Shown here: in pieces, positions 25,693-35,212 of the stretch
Position numbering within the stretch: position 1 is the first letter of the stretch
How the letters are laid out: each line of letters opens with the position of its first letter
Assembly: GCA_002389765.1 (NCBI GenBank)
Contig: DGQM01000019.1
Span: 89,447-153,446 of the forward strand
Length of the DNA stretch: 64,000 bases
DNA from: Bacteroidetes bacterium UBA4414
Lineage (GTDB): Bacteria; Bacteroidota; Bacteroidia; Chitinophagales; Chitinophagaceae
Direction: 5' to 3'
Notes under the pieces: generated by a model
Database searches by the model: none
Seen by the model: only the letters and a program-made list of their open reading frames with translations
What the model was told of the DNA's origin: nothing
Program-made: the position numbers and the translations under genes

Positions 25693-28600
25693 ATGTCATT
25701 ACCTGCACTGCTAAAGCACGTATATAACCATGGGACAGAAGAAGTCATCCGCCGTGGTAAAAAAATATTCTACACTGCCGGTGTGCAGATGTTAGATGTA
25801 GATCATCTGCTGGAGCAGGTGCGCTTTCGCGTGCGCAACGATGTATACCAGAATTACTATACGGTTACCATCAACAAATACCTGGATCATAAAAACCTTG
25901 CTGTGCGTTGTCAATGCCCGTACAACATGGGCGATATATGCAGGCACGAAGTTGCAGCACTGTTTCAACTCAATGATATTCTGCAAAGTGGTTTCTTTGA
26001 AAATGCAGACATCACCTACGATCAAAAGCACTCTGTAGTGCGTATGCGCCAGGTGAGCCTGCAAATGCTGCGAGTATTTGCATCGGCAGAGATAATAGAG
26101 AAGGCAACTATCTGGGCAAACAATAAGAAAGTAATATACACAGGCAACAAGACCGACCGTGTGGAAGGTGAAGTACCTGATGGTGATAATACCTACAAAG
26201 TAGTACTGAAGCAAAACGACGAGCGCTACTTCGATACATCTTGCGGATGTAATGAGAAGAAGTATCCGTTGTGTGTGCACAAAGCGGCTATGTTTATTCA
26301 GATACTGAATGAGCAAGGCTCGCAGTACTTCCAAACCGTACGCGATTGGGATGAGCAGAAGAATAAACTGCTGGCACTATATGGTTATAGCCTGAAGGAC
26401 GACCTGACAGGTAAGTTTGAATTCATCTACCAGAATGGCAAGCCCTTCCTGCGTGTATTGGATACTACGATAAAGAAAGTAACAACACAGCCTACCTACC
26501 ATGCAGCCGCATCTGCAAGTAGTGCTACGGTAGTAAAGAAAGAAGTAGAGCCTGTAAAAGAAGTAGCGGTAGAAGACCCTAAGCGACTGGGCATAGTGCT
26601 GGATGCTAAAGTAACATGGTATCCGTTTGTAAATATAATGCTGGTAGCGGGCGAGACGGATGAAGAAGCAACGAAGTTTTTGAGTGGTTTGCAACAGTTG
26701 GATTTGCAGCAGTATGTAAACCCAATGGCATTTCGCGAAGATGAGCGCGAGTTGATACCTGTGGTACGCAAGTTCTCTCCGGAAGAAATACTGCGCTACC
26801 TGAAAAAGAATCTACCATTTGGCGATTTTCTGGATGACTACACAACCGTACTGAAAGAAACACCAACAGAAGATGTTACAGAGCAGGTATGGGAATACCT
26901 GTTGCCAAAGTATCAGAAACTGCTGGAGCGTTATAAAGACCATACGCTGAGCTTTATACGCAGCAATACAAAAACACTCAGTTCAAAAACACTGGATGCA
27001 GTTGCCTTTTCTGCCTACAAAGCACTGCCACAGCTTAGTGCGGTGAAGCTGGATAAAGGTGGCTATCGTGTAGAACTGTCGTGGATAATAGAAGATAAAT
27101 ACGTGCCGTTTAAAGATGTGGAAGTGCTGAATGCAGGCCTCATCAAGCACGATTATAACATACATGCTGTAGCCACCGTGCAGCAGGCAAGGCTGATAGA
27201 ACAGTTTTTGCCCGATGGTGTGATGAAAGTATCTGCCAAAGAATGGCCAACATTCCTGACGGATAAACTGATGCAGTGGAGCCAACTGATGCACGTAAAC
27301 TTTGGCGATGATATTGTAGAGCATGTAGATGCAGTGAAACCGCAATACAGGCTATACCTGACCGAAAGAGAACAGATGCTGGTATTGCAACCTGCATTTG
27401 CCTACAATGGTGTAGAAATAAAATGGGGCTTCTTTGGCGATGTGATAGAACCGCTGAACGGTGTGGTGAAAGTAGTGCGCCGCAGCGAAGTGGAAGAGCA
27501 GGAGTATACCAATATGCTGCGTACACTACACAGCGATATGCAGCACAATGTAAAAGAGCATTTCTTCTACATACCTGCAACATCGGTACTGGCAAACAAT
27601 TGGTTCTTCCGTTTTGCAGATGTGATGAAGGAGTGGAATGTAGAACTGTTTGGCTTCGACAACCTGAAGAACCTGCGCATCAGCACTTACAAACCTGATA
27701 CACGCATACAGGTAAGCAGTGGTATAGATTGGTTTGATGCTACGGTAGAAGTGGTGTTTGGCGACCAGTCGGTATCGCTTGTAGAGGTGAAGCGAGCGCT
27801 TGCGCAAAAACAAAACTTTGTACGCCTGGGCGATGGCAGCATTGGTTTGCTGCCCGAAGAATGGCTGAAAAAATATGCCCTGCTCATAAAAATGGGCGAT
27901 ACCAAAGGCAATACCGTACGCCTGAAGAAATTCCACTTCAGCGTGCTGGATGAATTGCTGGCGGATGTAGATGAAGAACAACTGCAACAGGAACTGGAAG
28001 ACAAGAAAGAACGGCTGACCAATATTATAGATAACGACTACAGCAATGTAACCGCACCCGAAGGGTTGAAGGCTACACTGCGTCCTTATCAGTTGGCGGG
28101 CTTTCAGTGGTTGCTGTTTTTGAAAGAAGCAGGTTGGGGTGGTATACTGGCAGATGATATGGGTCTTGGTAAAACCGTGCAAACACTTACCTACTTCCTG
28201 CACAATAAGCAGGAAAAGCCCGATGCGAAGTTTATGGTGATATGCCCTACAACGCTGATGTATAACTGGGAGAACGAGATAAAGAAATTTACCCCGTCGC
28301 TCACACACTACATACACCACGGGCCAAAGCGTATGGCTACTGCCAAGACCTTTGAGCCATTTGATATTATCATTACCACATACGGTACCATGCGCAGCGA
28401 TATCAAAATCCTGAAAGACATGGAGTTTGATTACATCGTACTGGATGAAAGCCAAAGCATAAAAAATCCGCAATCGCAGGTGGCGAAAGCATCGCTGTTG
28501 CTGAATGCAAAACATAAACTTGCATTGAGCGGTACGCCGGTGCAAAACAATACGTTCGACCTGTTTGCACAGATGAACTTCCTGAACCCGGGTATGCTGG

Positions 28601-29466
28601 GTAGCAGAGAGTTCTTCATGAATGAATTTGCAACACCGATAGATAAGTTTCAGGAAGATGAAGTGAAGCAGCAATTGCGCAAGCTCACCTATCCTTTCCT
28701 GCTGCGCCGTACCAAAGAACAGGTGGCAAAAGACTTGCCTGAAAAAACAGAGATGATTCTGTACTGCGAAATGGGTACAGAGCAACGCAAGATTTACGAT
28801 GCGTATCGCAATACCTATCGCGAGCAGATAATGGGCATGATAGAAGAGCGTGGTGTGGAACGCAGCACGATGCACATCTTGCAGGGACTTACGCGTCTGC
28901 GCCAGATATGCGACTCGCCTGCTATCCTCAACGAAGCAGAACGCTACCACAACTATAGTGTGAAGCTGGATGAACTAACGCGTGAGATAGATGAGAATGT
29001 AGGTAAACACAAAGCACTTATTTTCTCCCAATTCCTGGGTATGCTGGCGCTGATACGCAAAGAGCTGGAAGCAAAAGGAATACCGTATGTATACTTTGAT
29101 GGTAGCACCAGTGCAACAGCCAGAGAAGAAGCGATTAATGAATTCCAGAACAATCCGGATTGTAAAGTATTCCTGATATCGCTGAAGGCGGGTGGTATAG
29201 GTCTCAACCTTACTGCGGCAGACTATGTATACATTGTAGACCCATGGTGGAACCCTGCGGTAGAACAACAAGCCATAGACCGTACGCACCGTATAGGGCA
29301 AACAAAGAATATCTTTGCCTACCGCCTGATATGTAAAGACACGATAGAAGAAAAAATGCTGATACTGCAGGAACGCAAACGTGCTTTAGCAACCGAACTG
29401 GTATCGGACGATAACGCCTTCCTGAAACGACTGACGAAGGAAGATATTGCGTACCTGCTGAGCTAA
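25693..29466 (+). CDS. SNF2-family helicase with two SWIM zinc fingers
   Basis: A 1257-residue protein. Two SWIM-type metal sites lie in the N-terminal part: C-Q-C-x8-C-R-H near residue 73 and C-G-C-x7-C-V-H near 182. A region of about 600 residues of unclear fold follows. The SNF2 motor begins near 790: motif I D-M-G-L-G-K-T near 823, motif II D-E-S-Q near 917 (usually D-E-A-H or D-E-x-x), and helicase C with D-R-T-H-R-I-G-Q near 1195. SWIM/SNF2 proteins are probable DNA translocases in repair or transcription recycling. It is monocistronic with a terminator at its end. Confidence 0.93.
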   Translation: MSLPALLKHVYNHGTEEVIRRGKKIFYTAGVQMLDVDHLLEQVRFRVRNDVYQNYYTVTINKYLDHKNLAVRCQCPYNMGDICRHEVAALFQLNDILQSGFFENADITYDQKHSVVRMRQVSLQMLRVFASAEIIEKATIWANNKKVIYTGNKTDRVEGEVPDGDNTYKVVLKQNDERYFDTSCGCNEKKYPLCVHKAAMFIQILNEQGSQYFQTVRDWDEQKNKLLALYGYSLKDDLTGKFEFIYQNGKPFLRVLDTTIKKVTTQPTYHAAASASSATVVKKEVEPVKEVAVEDPKRLGIVLDAKVTWYPFVNIMLVAGETDEEATKFLSGLQQLDLQQYVNPMAFREDERELIPVVRKFSPEEILRYLKKNLPFGDFLDDYTTVLKETPTEDVTEQVWEYLLPKYQKLLERYKDHTLSFIRSNTKTLSSKTLDAVAFSAYKALPQLSAVKLDKGGYRVELSWIIEDKYVPFKDVEVLNAGLIKHDYNIHAVATVQQARLIEQFLPDGVMKVSAKEWPTFLTDKLMQWSQLMHVNFGDDIVEHVDAVKPQYRLYLTEREQMLVLQPAFAYNGVEIKWGFFGDVIEPLNGVVKVVRRSEVEEQEYTNMLRTLHSDMQHNVKEHFFYIPATSVLANNWFFRFADVMKEWNVELFGFDNLKNLRISTYKPDTRIQVSSGIDWFDATVEVVFGDQSVSLVEVKRALAQKQNFVRLGDGSIGLLPEEWLKKYALLIKMGDTKGNTVRLKKFHFSVLDELLADVDEEQLQQELEDKKERLTNIIDNDYSNVTAPEGLKATLRPYQLAGFQWLLFLKEAGWGGILADDMGLGKTVQTLTYFLHNKQEKPDAKFMVICPTTLMYNWENEIKKFTPSLTHYIHHGPKRMATAKTFEPFDIIITTYGTMRSDIKILKDMEFDYIVLDESQSIKNPQSQVAKASLLLNAKHKLALSGTPVQNNTFDLFAQMNFLNPGMLGSREFFMNEFATPIDKFQEDEVKQQLRKLTYPFLLRRTKEQVAKDLPEKTEMILYCEMGTEQRKIYDAYRNTYREQIMGMIEERGVERSTMHILQGLTRLRQICDSPAILNEAERYHNYSVKLDELTREIDENVGKHKALIFSQFLGMLALIRKELEAKGIPYVYFDGSTSATAREEAINEFQNNPDCKVFLISLKAGGIGLNLTAADYVYIVDPWWNPAVEQQAIDRTHRIGQTKNIFAYRLICKDTIEEKMLILQERKRALATELVSDDNAFLKRLTKEDIAYLLS

Positions 29467-29486
29467 TAAAATATAACTGCAATAAA

Positions 29487-29522
29487 AAAAAGGACGCCAT
29501 GTTAGCGTCCTTTTTCTTTTAT
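29487..29522. terminator. rho-independent terminator, likely bidirectional
   Basis: An 11-bp stem AAAAAGGACGC (29487-29497) with 29505-29515, seven-base loop, T-rich on the plus side (TTTTTCTTTT) and A-rich upstream, so it can serve both the helicase gene and the convergent SurA-like gene. Confidence 0.82.
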
Positions 29523-29532
29523 GTTGTTGTCT

Positions 29533-30912
29533 TTACTTCTTGTTGCTGTTTACATAGTTTTTCAGCTTATCGCAACTCATATATTCAGGCTCTATCTTCA
29601 CGTAGTAGGTAGGCGATTTTTCTGCTACCCAGTCTTGCAGCTTTTTCGATTTCTTTTGTTGCAGTGCTATCTCCTGTATGCGTGCATAGTCATCTACCAG
29701 ATTTGCTTTGTGTGGCTTGGTGATGTTTTTCATATACACAATACGGCAAGAGCGGTCGCCACGGCCATTGTCAAATACTTGTGGTTGCGAGTAGCTGCCA
29801 ATCTTCATCGTATCTACCATCAGGGCTATTGATGCATCCAGCTTTTCAACTTCCATCAGCGATGAGTTGGTTTGCGGGTCCAGAATCATACCACCTGTAC
29901 GGTTGCTCATTTCATCCTGAGAGTATTTGCCTACCGCTTCCTGAAACGATATTTTACCTGTTACCAGTTCATTGCGGATAGAATCCAGCTTTACAAATGC
30001 AGCTTTGAAGTCTGCCGATGTATGTTCCGGTTTGATGAGGATGTGCCTTACATCTGCCTCATCGCCACGGCGTTTTATCATTTGGATGATGTGGTAACCG
30101 AATTGTGTTTTTACTATCGGCGATACCTCGCCATTTTGCAGTTTGAAAGTTGCAGCTACAAACTCTGCAGCCCAGCCACCACCTTTGCGGCTGATACCAT
30201 CGTAGCGGCCACCATTGTTGCGGCTGCCCGGGTCATCGCTATAGATGCCCGCCATTGTTTCAAAGTCTTTCTTATCTACTACTATTTCCTTACGTATACC
30301 TTCCAGTTTGGTACGTGCATACAAATCCAGTTCCGGGTTTGTGGGAGGGTTCACAACAATCTGCCCCATCTCTACCATTGCAGGAAAGAAAGGCAAGCTG
30401 TCTGTAGGTATAGTGTTGAAGAATGCACGAACCTCTGCCGGTGTAATTTTTACACCCTGTAGTATCTGTCCCTGCACTTTCTCGGCCATCATATTTTCGC
30501 GGGTCATATCGCGGTAGTCCTCTTTCAGTTGAAAGATGGTTTTGCCCGATACTTCTTCCAGTTTTTCTTTGCTGCCAAACATGCTTACAAAGTAGCGTAC
30601 CCTGTTATCCAGTGCACTTTCCACTTCTTCCTCACTTACAACAAGGCTATCGCGCTCTGCCTGCTCTACCAGCATTTTTTGCAGTATCATCTGCTCCATC
30701 ACATCACATTTCAGTGCTGTTTCATCTGCGGTAGGGTCGCTCTGCTTGGTGTTGGCTACCTGCACATCTATTTCAGATTGCAGGATGATACGGTTCTTAC
30801 CCACTACGGCAGCAATCTTATCCAGCAGTTGTGCATTGGCTGTGTTGCATGCAAACAGCGCGGCCGCGGCAAAACTGTACTTTAAGATGATGCCATATTT
30901 ATTATACTTCAT
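29533..30912 (-). CDS. SurA-like peptidylprolyl isomerase
   Basis: A 459-residue periplasmic protein with a signal peptide (cleavage after N-A-N-A-Q, about 28), a SurA N-terminal helical chaperone domain (about 30-150) and two parvulin (PpiC) domains, one starting near V-E-M-G-Q-I-V-V (about 180) and one near D-V-R-H-I-L-I-K (about 290). SurA-type proteins deliver outer-membrane beta barrels to the Bam machinery. The sequence V-R-H-I-L-I-K fits an active parvulin core in the second domain; the first is less conserved. Its promoter TACATTTG is 24 nt upstream. Confidence 0.9.
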   Translation of the reverse strand: MKYNKYGIILKYSFAAAALFACNTANAQLLDKIAAVVGKNRIILQSEIDVQVANTKQSDPTADETALKCDVMEQMILQKMLVEQAERDSLVVSEEEVESALDNRVRYFVSMFGSKEKLEEVSGKTIFQLKEDYRDMTRENMMAEKVQGQILQGVKITPAEVRAFFNTIPTDSLPFFPAMVEMGQIVVNPPTNPELDLYARTKLEGIRKEIVVDKKDFETMAGIYSDDPGSRNNGGRYDGISRKGGGWAAEFVAATFKLQNGEVSPIVKTQFGYHIIQMIKRRGDEADVRHILIKPEHTSADFKAAFVKLDSIRNELVTGKISFQEAVGKYSQDEMSNRTGGMILDPQTNSSLMEVEKLDASIALMVDTMKIGSYSQPQVFDNGRGDRSCRIVYMKNITKPHKANLVDDYARIQEIALQQKKSKKLQDWVAEKSPTYYVKIEPEYMSCDKLKNYVNSNKK

Positions 30913-30935
30913 ATTATATGCTAAAAAAACGTGTT

Positions 30936-30943
30936 CAAATGTA
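30936..30943 (-). promoter_or_regulatory. -7 element (TACATTTG) of the SurA-like gene
   Basis: TACATTTG on the minus strand ends 23 nt before the ATG. It separates this gene from the TPR gene upstream, so each has its own promoter. Confidence 0.5.
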
Positions 30944-30999
30944 TAAAGGCAAACGTTAAGGTTTTGGTATAAACACTTTTTCGTTTCCCCAATTCCGGC

Positions 31000-32112
31000 T
31001 TATTTCTTTTTCTTCTTTTTGCCGTCTTCTTCGTCTGTTTTTATAAAAATGCCTTTTACAGCTTTAGTATTATAGAAATCGGCAGCTACCGGGCGGTAAG
31101 GGTGCTCATTCAGCCACTGGTTCATCTTCTCCATAGCTTCCGGATGGAATTTTGTCCATGCGTCAAACTGTTGCGGATTGTCGATATTGCCAAACACCCA
31201 CTGGTTGTACATATCGAAATAGCCATCGCGCAGCATGTCGTCCAGCCTGCCAAACATGCTGAACGGGTAGCGTTGCGCATAGTTTTTGCTCCACTCCATC
31301 ATAAAACGGGTACGCAGCATTATCAGGTTTTCGGTATTAATGCCATCACTCACCACCGGCGATAGCTTCAGGTAAGTATTATATACTGCATCTTCAAAGC
31401 CCTGAATGGTATTGTTAGTGGCAGCACCTTTGTATTTAGGCAATTCTTTATCGGCCATGTTGGCATACAAACGCATGTACGCACCCAGCAGCATATCTTT
31501 TGTTTCATCGGCACGTGGTGTACGTTGTTCTATATTCAGAAATATCTCTGCATATAGAACAGCCCATACAGGCTTGGTAGTACCCATGTACAATCTGGCA
31601 GCATCATAGTAGTTTACATGATACGCCGGCTCTTGCTCAATACCCGTCAGCAGGGTAGTAAGGGCAGTTTCATTGTCACCTTCCTGCTCTTGAATTTTAG
31701 ACAGCTGATTGTAAAGCATGCCCGAATGTTGAAAACGTTTCAAGGCATCTTGCAGTAGTGTCTTAGCTTTTTTTGTTTCTTTTTTAGATGCCAGGCAGCC
31801 TGCGGCAATGCTGTAAGACTGCTCATCTGCTTCGCCACTTTTCAGTATAGGCTCCAATGTAGCCTGTGCGCCGTCAATGTCTGAAGAGAGGTATTGAGCA
31901 TGTGCAAGGTCGCGATACAGCACCATTTTTTCCGGTGCCAGTTGTATAGCCTGTTTGTAGGTAATTATGGCTTGTTTCAGGTCGCCCTGCATCATTTGGG
32001 CACGGGCATTATTATACATCTGCTCTACCTCGGGCGATGGCCAGCTGTCCTGAGCCGATGCAACAAGGGGTAGCGCATATATAGATAATATAGCAATGAG
32101 GTGTTTCAGCAT
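31000..32112 (-). CDS. tetratricopeptide repeat protein, exported
   Basis: A 370-residue protein with a signal peptide (cleavage near A-S-A-Q, about 21) and TPR units between about 25 and 200 (for example N-N-A-R-A-Q-M-M-Q-G-D-L-K-Q-A, D-L-A-H-A-Q-Y-L). The C-terminal half has no recognised domain and ends with a run of lysines. TPRs mediate protein-protein contacts; its partner is unknown. It precedes the SurA-like gene on the same strand by 87 nt, which may reflect a shared envelope role. Confidence 0.8.
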   Translation of the reverse strand: MLKHLIAILSIYALPLVASAQDSWPSPEVEQMYNNARAQMMQGDLKQAIITYKQAIQLAPEKMVLYRDLAHAQYLSSDIDGAQATLEPILKSGEADEQSYSIAAGCLASKKETKKAKTLLQDALKRFQHSGMLYNQLSKIQEQEGDNETALTTLLTGIEQEPAYHVNYYDAARLYMGTTKPVWAVLYAEIFLNIEQRTPRADETKDMLLGAYMRLYANMADKELPKYKGAATNNTIQGFEDAVYNTYLKLSPVVSDGINTENLIMLRTRFMMEWSKNYAQRYPFSMFGRLDDMLRDGYFDMYNQWVFGNIDNPQQFDAWTKFHPEAMEKMNQWLNEHPYRPVAADFYNTKAVKGIFIKTDEEDGKKKKKK

Positions 32113-32126
32113 GTGTAAAATCTGCG

Positions 32127-32134
32127 CAAAAGTA
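32127..32134 (-). promoter_or_regulatory. -7 element (TACTTTTG) of the TPR gene
   Basis: TACTTTTG on the minus strand ends 14 nt before the ATG at 32112, matching TAnnTTTG. Confidence 0.5.
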
Positions 32135-32255
32135 CTCTGAAAAAAGGGTTGAAGTAATAAAAAATAATATTGAATATGTATTAATTATGAGTGTTTAACA
32201 TTTTATTATTGAAACAATTCCCTGATTACCACGTTTTTGGCGTTTATTTGTAGCA

Positions 32256-32570
32256 GTGAAGAGGTTTCTCGCATACTTTTTTTTAATAATATTCAGTTTT
32301 CAGGTGCTTCCCGTGAAGCAACTTGGCAGGATATTATACAAGGGTATGTTGACAGAAGAAATTCACGAAACGCACGAAGCAGACGATTGCCCGGATGACC
32401 CTGCCGCCAAGCTGGGTTCAGACCCTATTAAGGAGTTTTATACAGTTGCACCCACATCAGAGGTGTATATTCATTATACAGACGAGGCTGTCAATGTAGC
32501 CATACATTTAGCCGAACAGGTACCGATATCGCACGTTACCGATATATTTACGCCTCCTCCCAACTGTTAA
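32256..32570 (+). CDS. small membrane-anchored protein upstream of SulP
   Basis: A 104-residue protein starting at GTG (32256); no ATG gives the same hydrophobic N-terminus. Residues 4-22 form one membrane helix or uncleaved signal, followed by an acidic His-containing stretch (E-I-H-E-T-H-E-A-D-D-C-P-D-D) and a short tail ending in P-P-N-C. No domain is recognised. It is on the same strand as the SulP gene, 121 nt upstream, so it may belong to the transporter unit. The metal-binding look of the His/Asp stretch is only suggestive. Confidence 0.6.
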   Translation: MKRFLAYFFLIIFSFQVLPVKQLGRILYKGMLTEEIHETHEADDCPDDPAAKLGSDPIKEFYTVAPTSEVYIHYTDEAVNVAIHLAEQVPISHVTDIFTPPPNC

Positions 32571-32691
32571 TTCATTATCCCGGCATCAGGTGCCGGTGCA
32601 TAGCCGCTATACTACACGATAGTGTCTGTAGCCGTACATATACCTATAAGGTATTGCATCTATTGATAATGAATTTCTCCCCCAATAAAGA

Positions 32692-34350
32692 ATGACAAAT
32701 AAGAGTAGCGGCAACATGTTTGCCCATATAAAGAATGATTTTGTATCAGGTCTTATCGTATTCCTGATAGCCCTTCCGCTGTGTTTGGGTATTGCACTGG
32801 CATCAGGAGCGCCCTTGTTTTCGGGTATTGTAGCAGGTATAATAGGTGGTATAGTAATAGGTATGCTCAGTGGCTCGCAGTTGAGCGTTACGGGGCCCGC
32901 AGCAGGGCTTACCGCCATCGTACTGGTAGCCATCGGGGAGCTGGGTGCTTTCGATATTTTTCTTTGCAGTGTGATAGTGGCGGGTGCTGTGCAGTTTTTA
33001 CTGGGCGTACTAAAGGCCGGTACTATTGCCAATTACTTTCCGAATAGTGTGATAGAAGGTATGCTTGCAGGTATAGGCCTCACCATCATCATCAAGCAGA
33101 TACCCGATGCCGTAGGCTATACCAAGCAAAACCATGATAGCATGGTGGATGCAGAAGATGGGTTTAGCGCAAATATTATAGAAGACGCATTGGAGCATAT
33201 AGAGCCCGGTGCGGCCATTATTGCCATTGTAGGTATCATTATACTGATCCTGTGGCAAACAAAAGCATTCAGCCGGCTGAAGATGATACCGGCAGGACTG
33301 GTGGTAGTTGTATTGGGTGTAGTGCTGAACGGTGTTTTTAAGGGTGGTAATCTGTATTTGGATGCCACACATCTGGTAAGCCTGCCTGTGGCTGATAGCC
33401 TGGGCGGCTTCATCAGTAATTTTACTTTGCCCGATGTGAATGGCTTTGCCAACCCTGCTGTATGGAAAACAGGTGTGGTAATAGCCATTGTAGCATCTAT
33501 AGAAACCCTACTCTGTCTGGAAGCTACAGATAAGCTGGATCCCTACAAGCGTTATAGCCCTACCAACAGAGAACTGCGTGCGCAGGGTATAGGTAATATG
33601 CTGAGCGGCATGGTAGGTGGCTTGCCTGTTACATCAGTTATCGTGCGTTCTTCTGCCAACATCAATGCAGGTGCGCGCAGCAAAATGTCTACCATCATTC
33701 ATGGTTTGCTATTGCTGATATGTGTGGCATCTATACCTATGGTGCTTAATATGATACCCAAAGCATCGCTGGCGGCTATTCTTATTTACACAGGTTATCG
33801 TTTGTGCAAGCCTGCCGTTTTCATACACATGTGGAAGCATGGCGGCATGCAACAGTTTATACCATTTGCAGCTACGGCTATATGTGTAGTATCGCTAGAT
33901 CTGCTGAAAGGTGTGGGCATTGGTATGGTCATCAGTATCTTCTACATACTGCGCAATAATATGAACATTCCTTACTACTATCAGCGCAGCAGCTTCAGCA
34001 ATGGCGAGCTGGTAAAGCTGACACTGGCACAGGAAGTATCATTTCTAAACAAAGCGAGTATTAAGGAGACACTGGAAAACCTGCCGGAGAATACCAATGT
34101 GATAATAGATGCCAGCCAAACAGAGTATATAGACTTTGATGTGCTGCAACTGATACGCGACTTTAACGATACCAAAGCACTAGACAAAAACATAAAGCTA
34201 TCGCTGATAGGATTCAAGAATACATACAAAGTACCATCGGCCGTGTCTGAATGGGATGTGGTATCTGAACTGGCAGATGGTAACGAAGTACCCAAACGTA
34301 GCGCCGGCGGGTATAAAAAACTGATAAAACAACTGACAGGAACTGACTAA
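32692..34350 (+). CDS. SulP family anion transporter
   Basis: A 552-residue SulP (SLC26-like) transporter. The N-terminal half has 10-12 membrane helices, including P-L-C-L-G-I-A-L-A-S-G and the S-V-T-G-P-A-A-G-L-T motif near residues 65-74. A C-terminal STAS domain (about 445-535) contains N-V-I-I-D-A-S-Q-T. Adjacent to a beta carbonic anhydrase, it is most likely a bicarbonate (BicA-like) rather than a sulfate transporter; this is inference from context. The gap to the carbonic anhydrase gene is 44 nt. Confidence 0.92.
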   Translation: MTNKSSGNMFAHIKNDFVSGLIVFLIALPLCLGIALASGAPLFSGIVAGIIGGIVIGMLSGSQLSVTGPAAGLTAIVLVAIGELGAFDIFLCSVIVAGAVQFLLGVLKAGTIANYFPNSVIEGMLAGIGLTIIIKQIPDAVGYTKQNHDSMVDAEDGFSANIIEDALEHIEPGAAIIAIVGIIILILWQTKAFSRLKMIPAGLVVVVLGVVLNGVFKGGNLYLDATHLVSLPVADSLGGFISNFTLPDVNGFANPAVWKTGVVIAIVASIETLLCLEATDKLDPYKRYSPTNRELRAQGIGNMLSGMVGGLPVTSVIVRSSANINAGARSKMSTIIHGLLLLICVASIPMVLNMIPKASLAAILIYTGYRLCKPAVFIHMWKHGGMQQFIPFAATAICVVSLDLLKGVGIGMVISIFYILRNNMNIPYYYQRSSFSNGELVKLTLAQEVSFLNKASIKETLENLPENTNVIIDASQTEYIDFDVLQLIRDFNDTKALDKNIKLSLIGFKNTYKVPSAVSEWDVVSELADGNEVPKRSAGGYKKLIKQLTGTD

Positions 34351-34394
34351 GCAGAAGAATTAATCAACTAAAAATTTCAAAAAAACGAATTACA

Positions 34395-35075
34395 ATGGCA
34401 ACAATACACAATACGCAACCAATACCTCAGGATATTAACCCTGCACAGGCTGTGCAGATATTGAAGAAAGGAAACTTTCGCTTCATCAACAACCTGAAAG
34501 TGAATCGCGATTTGCTGGAGCAGGTGAATGATACCAAAGATGGCCAGTGGCCTTTTGCAGCAGTTTTAAGTTGTATGGATTCCCGTACATCGGCAGAGCT
34601 GATATTTGACCTCGGATTGGGCGATATCTTCAGCATACGTATAGCAGGTAATGTGGTGAGCGAAGGTATACTTGGCAGCCTTGAATATGCTACCGCAGTA
34701 GTAGGCAGCCGCCTGATAGTAGTACTGGGACATACCGGTTGCGGTGCTATAAAAGGCGCTTGCGATAATGTGCAGATGGGCAACATTACTACTGTGCTGG
34801 ATAAAATACAGACATCTGTACGAAATGAAAATACCATTACCGAAAACAGAACCAGCAGCAATGGTGCGTTTGTAGATGCAGTGGCAAAACTGAATGTAGA
34901 AAACTCTATCAATAAAATAATGGAACAGAGCAGCATCATTAAGCAACTGGTAGAAGAAGGTAAAGTGGGCATAGTAGGTGCTATGTACAATGTAAGCACC
35001 GGTAAAGTTTCATTCTTTGACAACCATTTGGTGCCTGCAGTTGTTAGTGAGGACGAAGCAGCCAACGTAGCATAA
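34395..35075 (+). CDS. beta-class carbonic anhydrase
   Basis: A 226-residue beta carbonic anhydrase, interconverting CO2 and bicarbonate. Zinc ligands C60, H113 and C116 are present (S-C-M-D-S-R at 59-64, G-H-T-G-C-G-A at 112-118), and D62-R64 form the catalytic dyad. An extra segment of about 20 residues (T-S-V-R-N-E-N-T near 140) precedes the C-terminal helices. It is paired with the SulP transporter, suggesting bicarbonate supply for carboxylation reactions. A strong terminator follows. Confidence 0.95.
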   Translation: MATIHNTQPIPQDINPAQAVQILKKGNFRFINNLKVNRDLLEQVNDTKDGQWPFAAVLSCMDSRTSAELIFDLGLGDIFSIRIAGNVVSEGILGSLEYATAVVGSRLIVVLGHTGCGAIKGACDNVQMGNITTVLDKIQTSVRNENTITENRTSSNGAFVDAVAKLNVENSINKIMEQSSIIKQLVEEGKVGIVGAMYNVSTGKVSFFDNHLVPAVVSEDEAANVA

Positions 35076-35121
35076 TCAGAACTATTTGCAATACCAGCTT
35101 GCTGCTAAGGGGGCAGTGGGC

Positions 35122-35153
35122 AAAGCCGTTACTTTTTAGTAATGGCTTTTTTG
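35122..35153 (+). terminator. rho-independent terminator after carbonic anhydrase
   Basis: A 12-bp stem with one G-T pair (35122-35133 with 35138-35149), TTTT loop, then TTTTG. Confidence 0.82.
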
Positions 35154-35161
35154 TGTGCATT

Positions 35162-35189
35162 AAAAAAGCCCGCACATTGCTGTGCAGGC
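35162..35189 (-). terminator. rho-independent terminator of the SRPBCC gene
   Basis: On the minus strand a 9-bp stem with one mismatch (35189-35181 with 35176-35168), four-base loop, then TTTTTT. It ends the convergent gene at 35213. Confidence 0.75.
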
Positions 35190-35212
35190 CGTTTGCAATA
35201 CCTCAATATATT

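Noticed and set aside
27526..28950. Open frame of 474 codons on the minus strand
   Set aside because: It lies wholly inside the SNF2 helicase gene, which has clear helicase and SWIM motifs. The antisense product is rich in Cys, His and Tyr with no recognisable fold, typical of a shadow of biased codon use.
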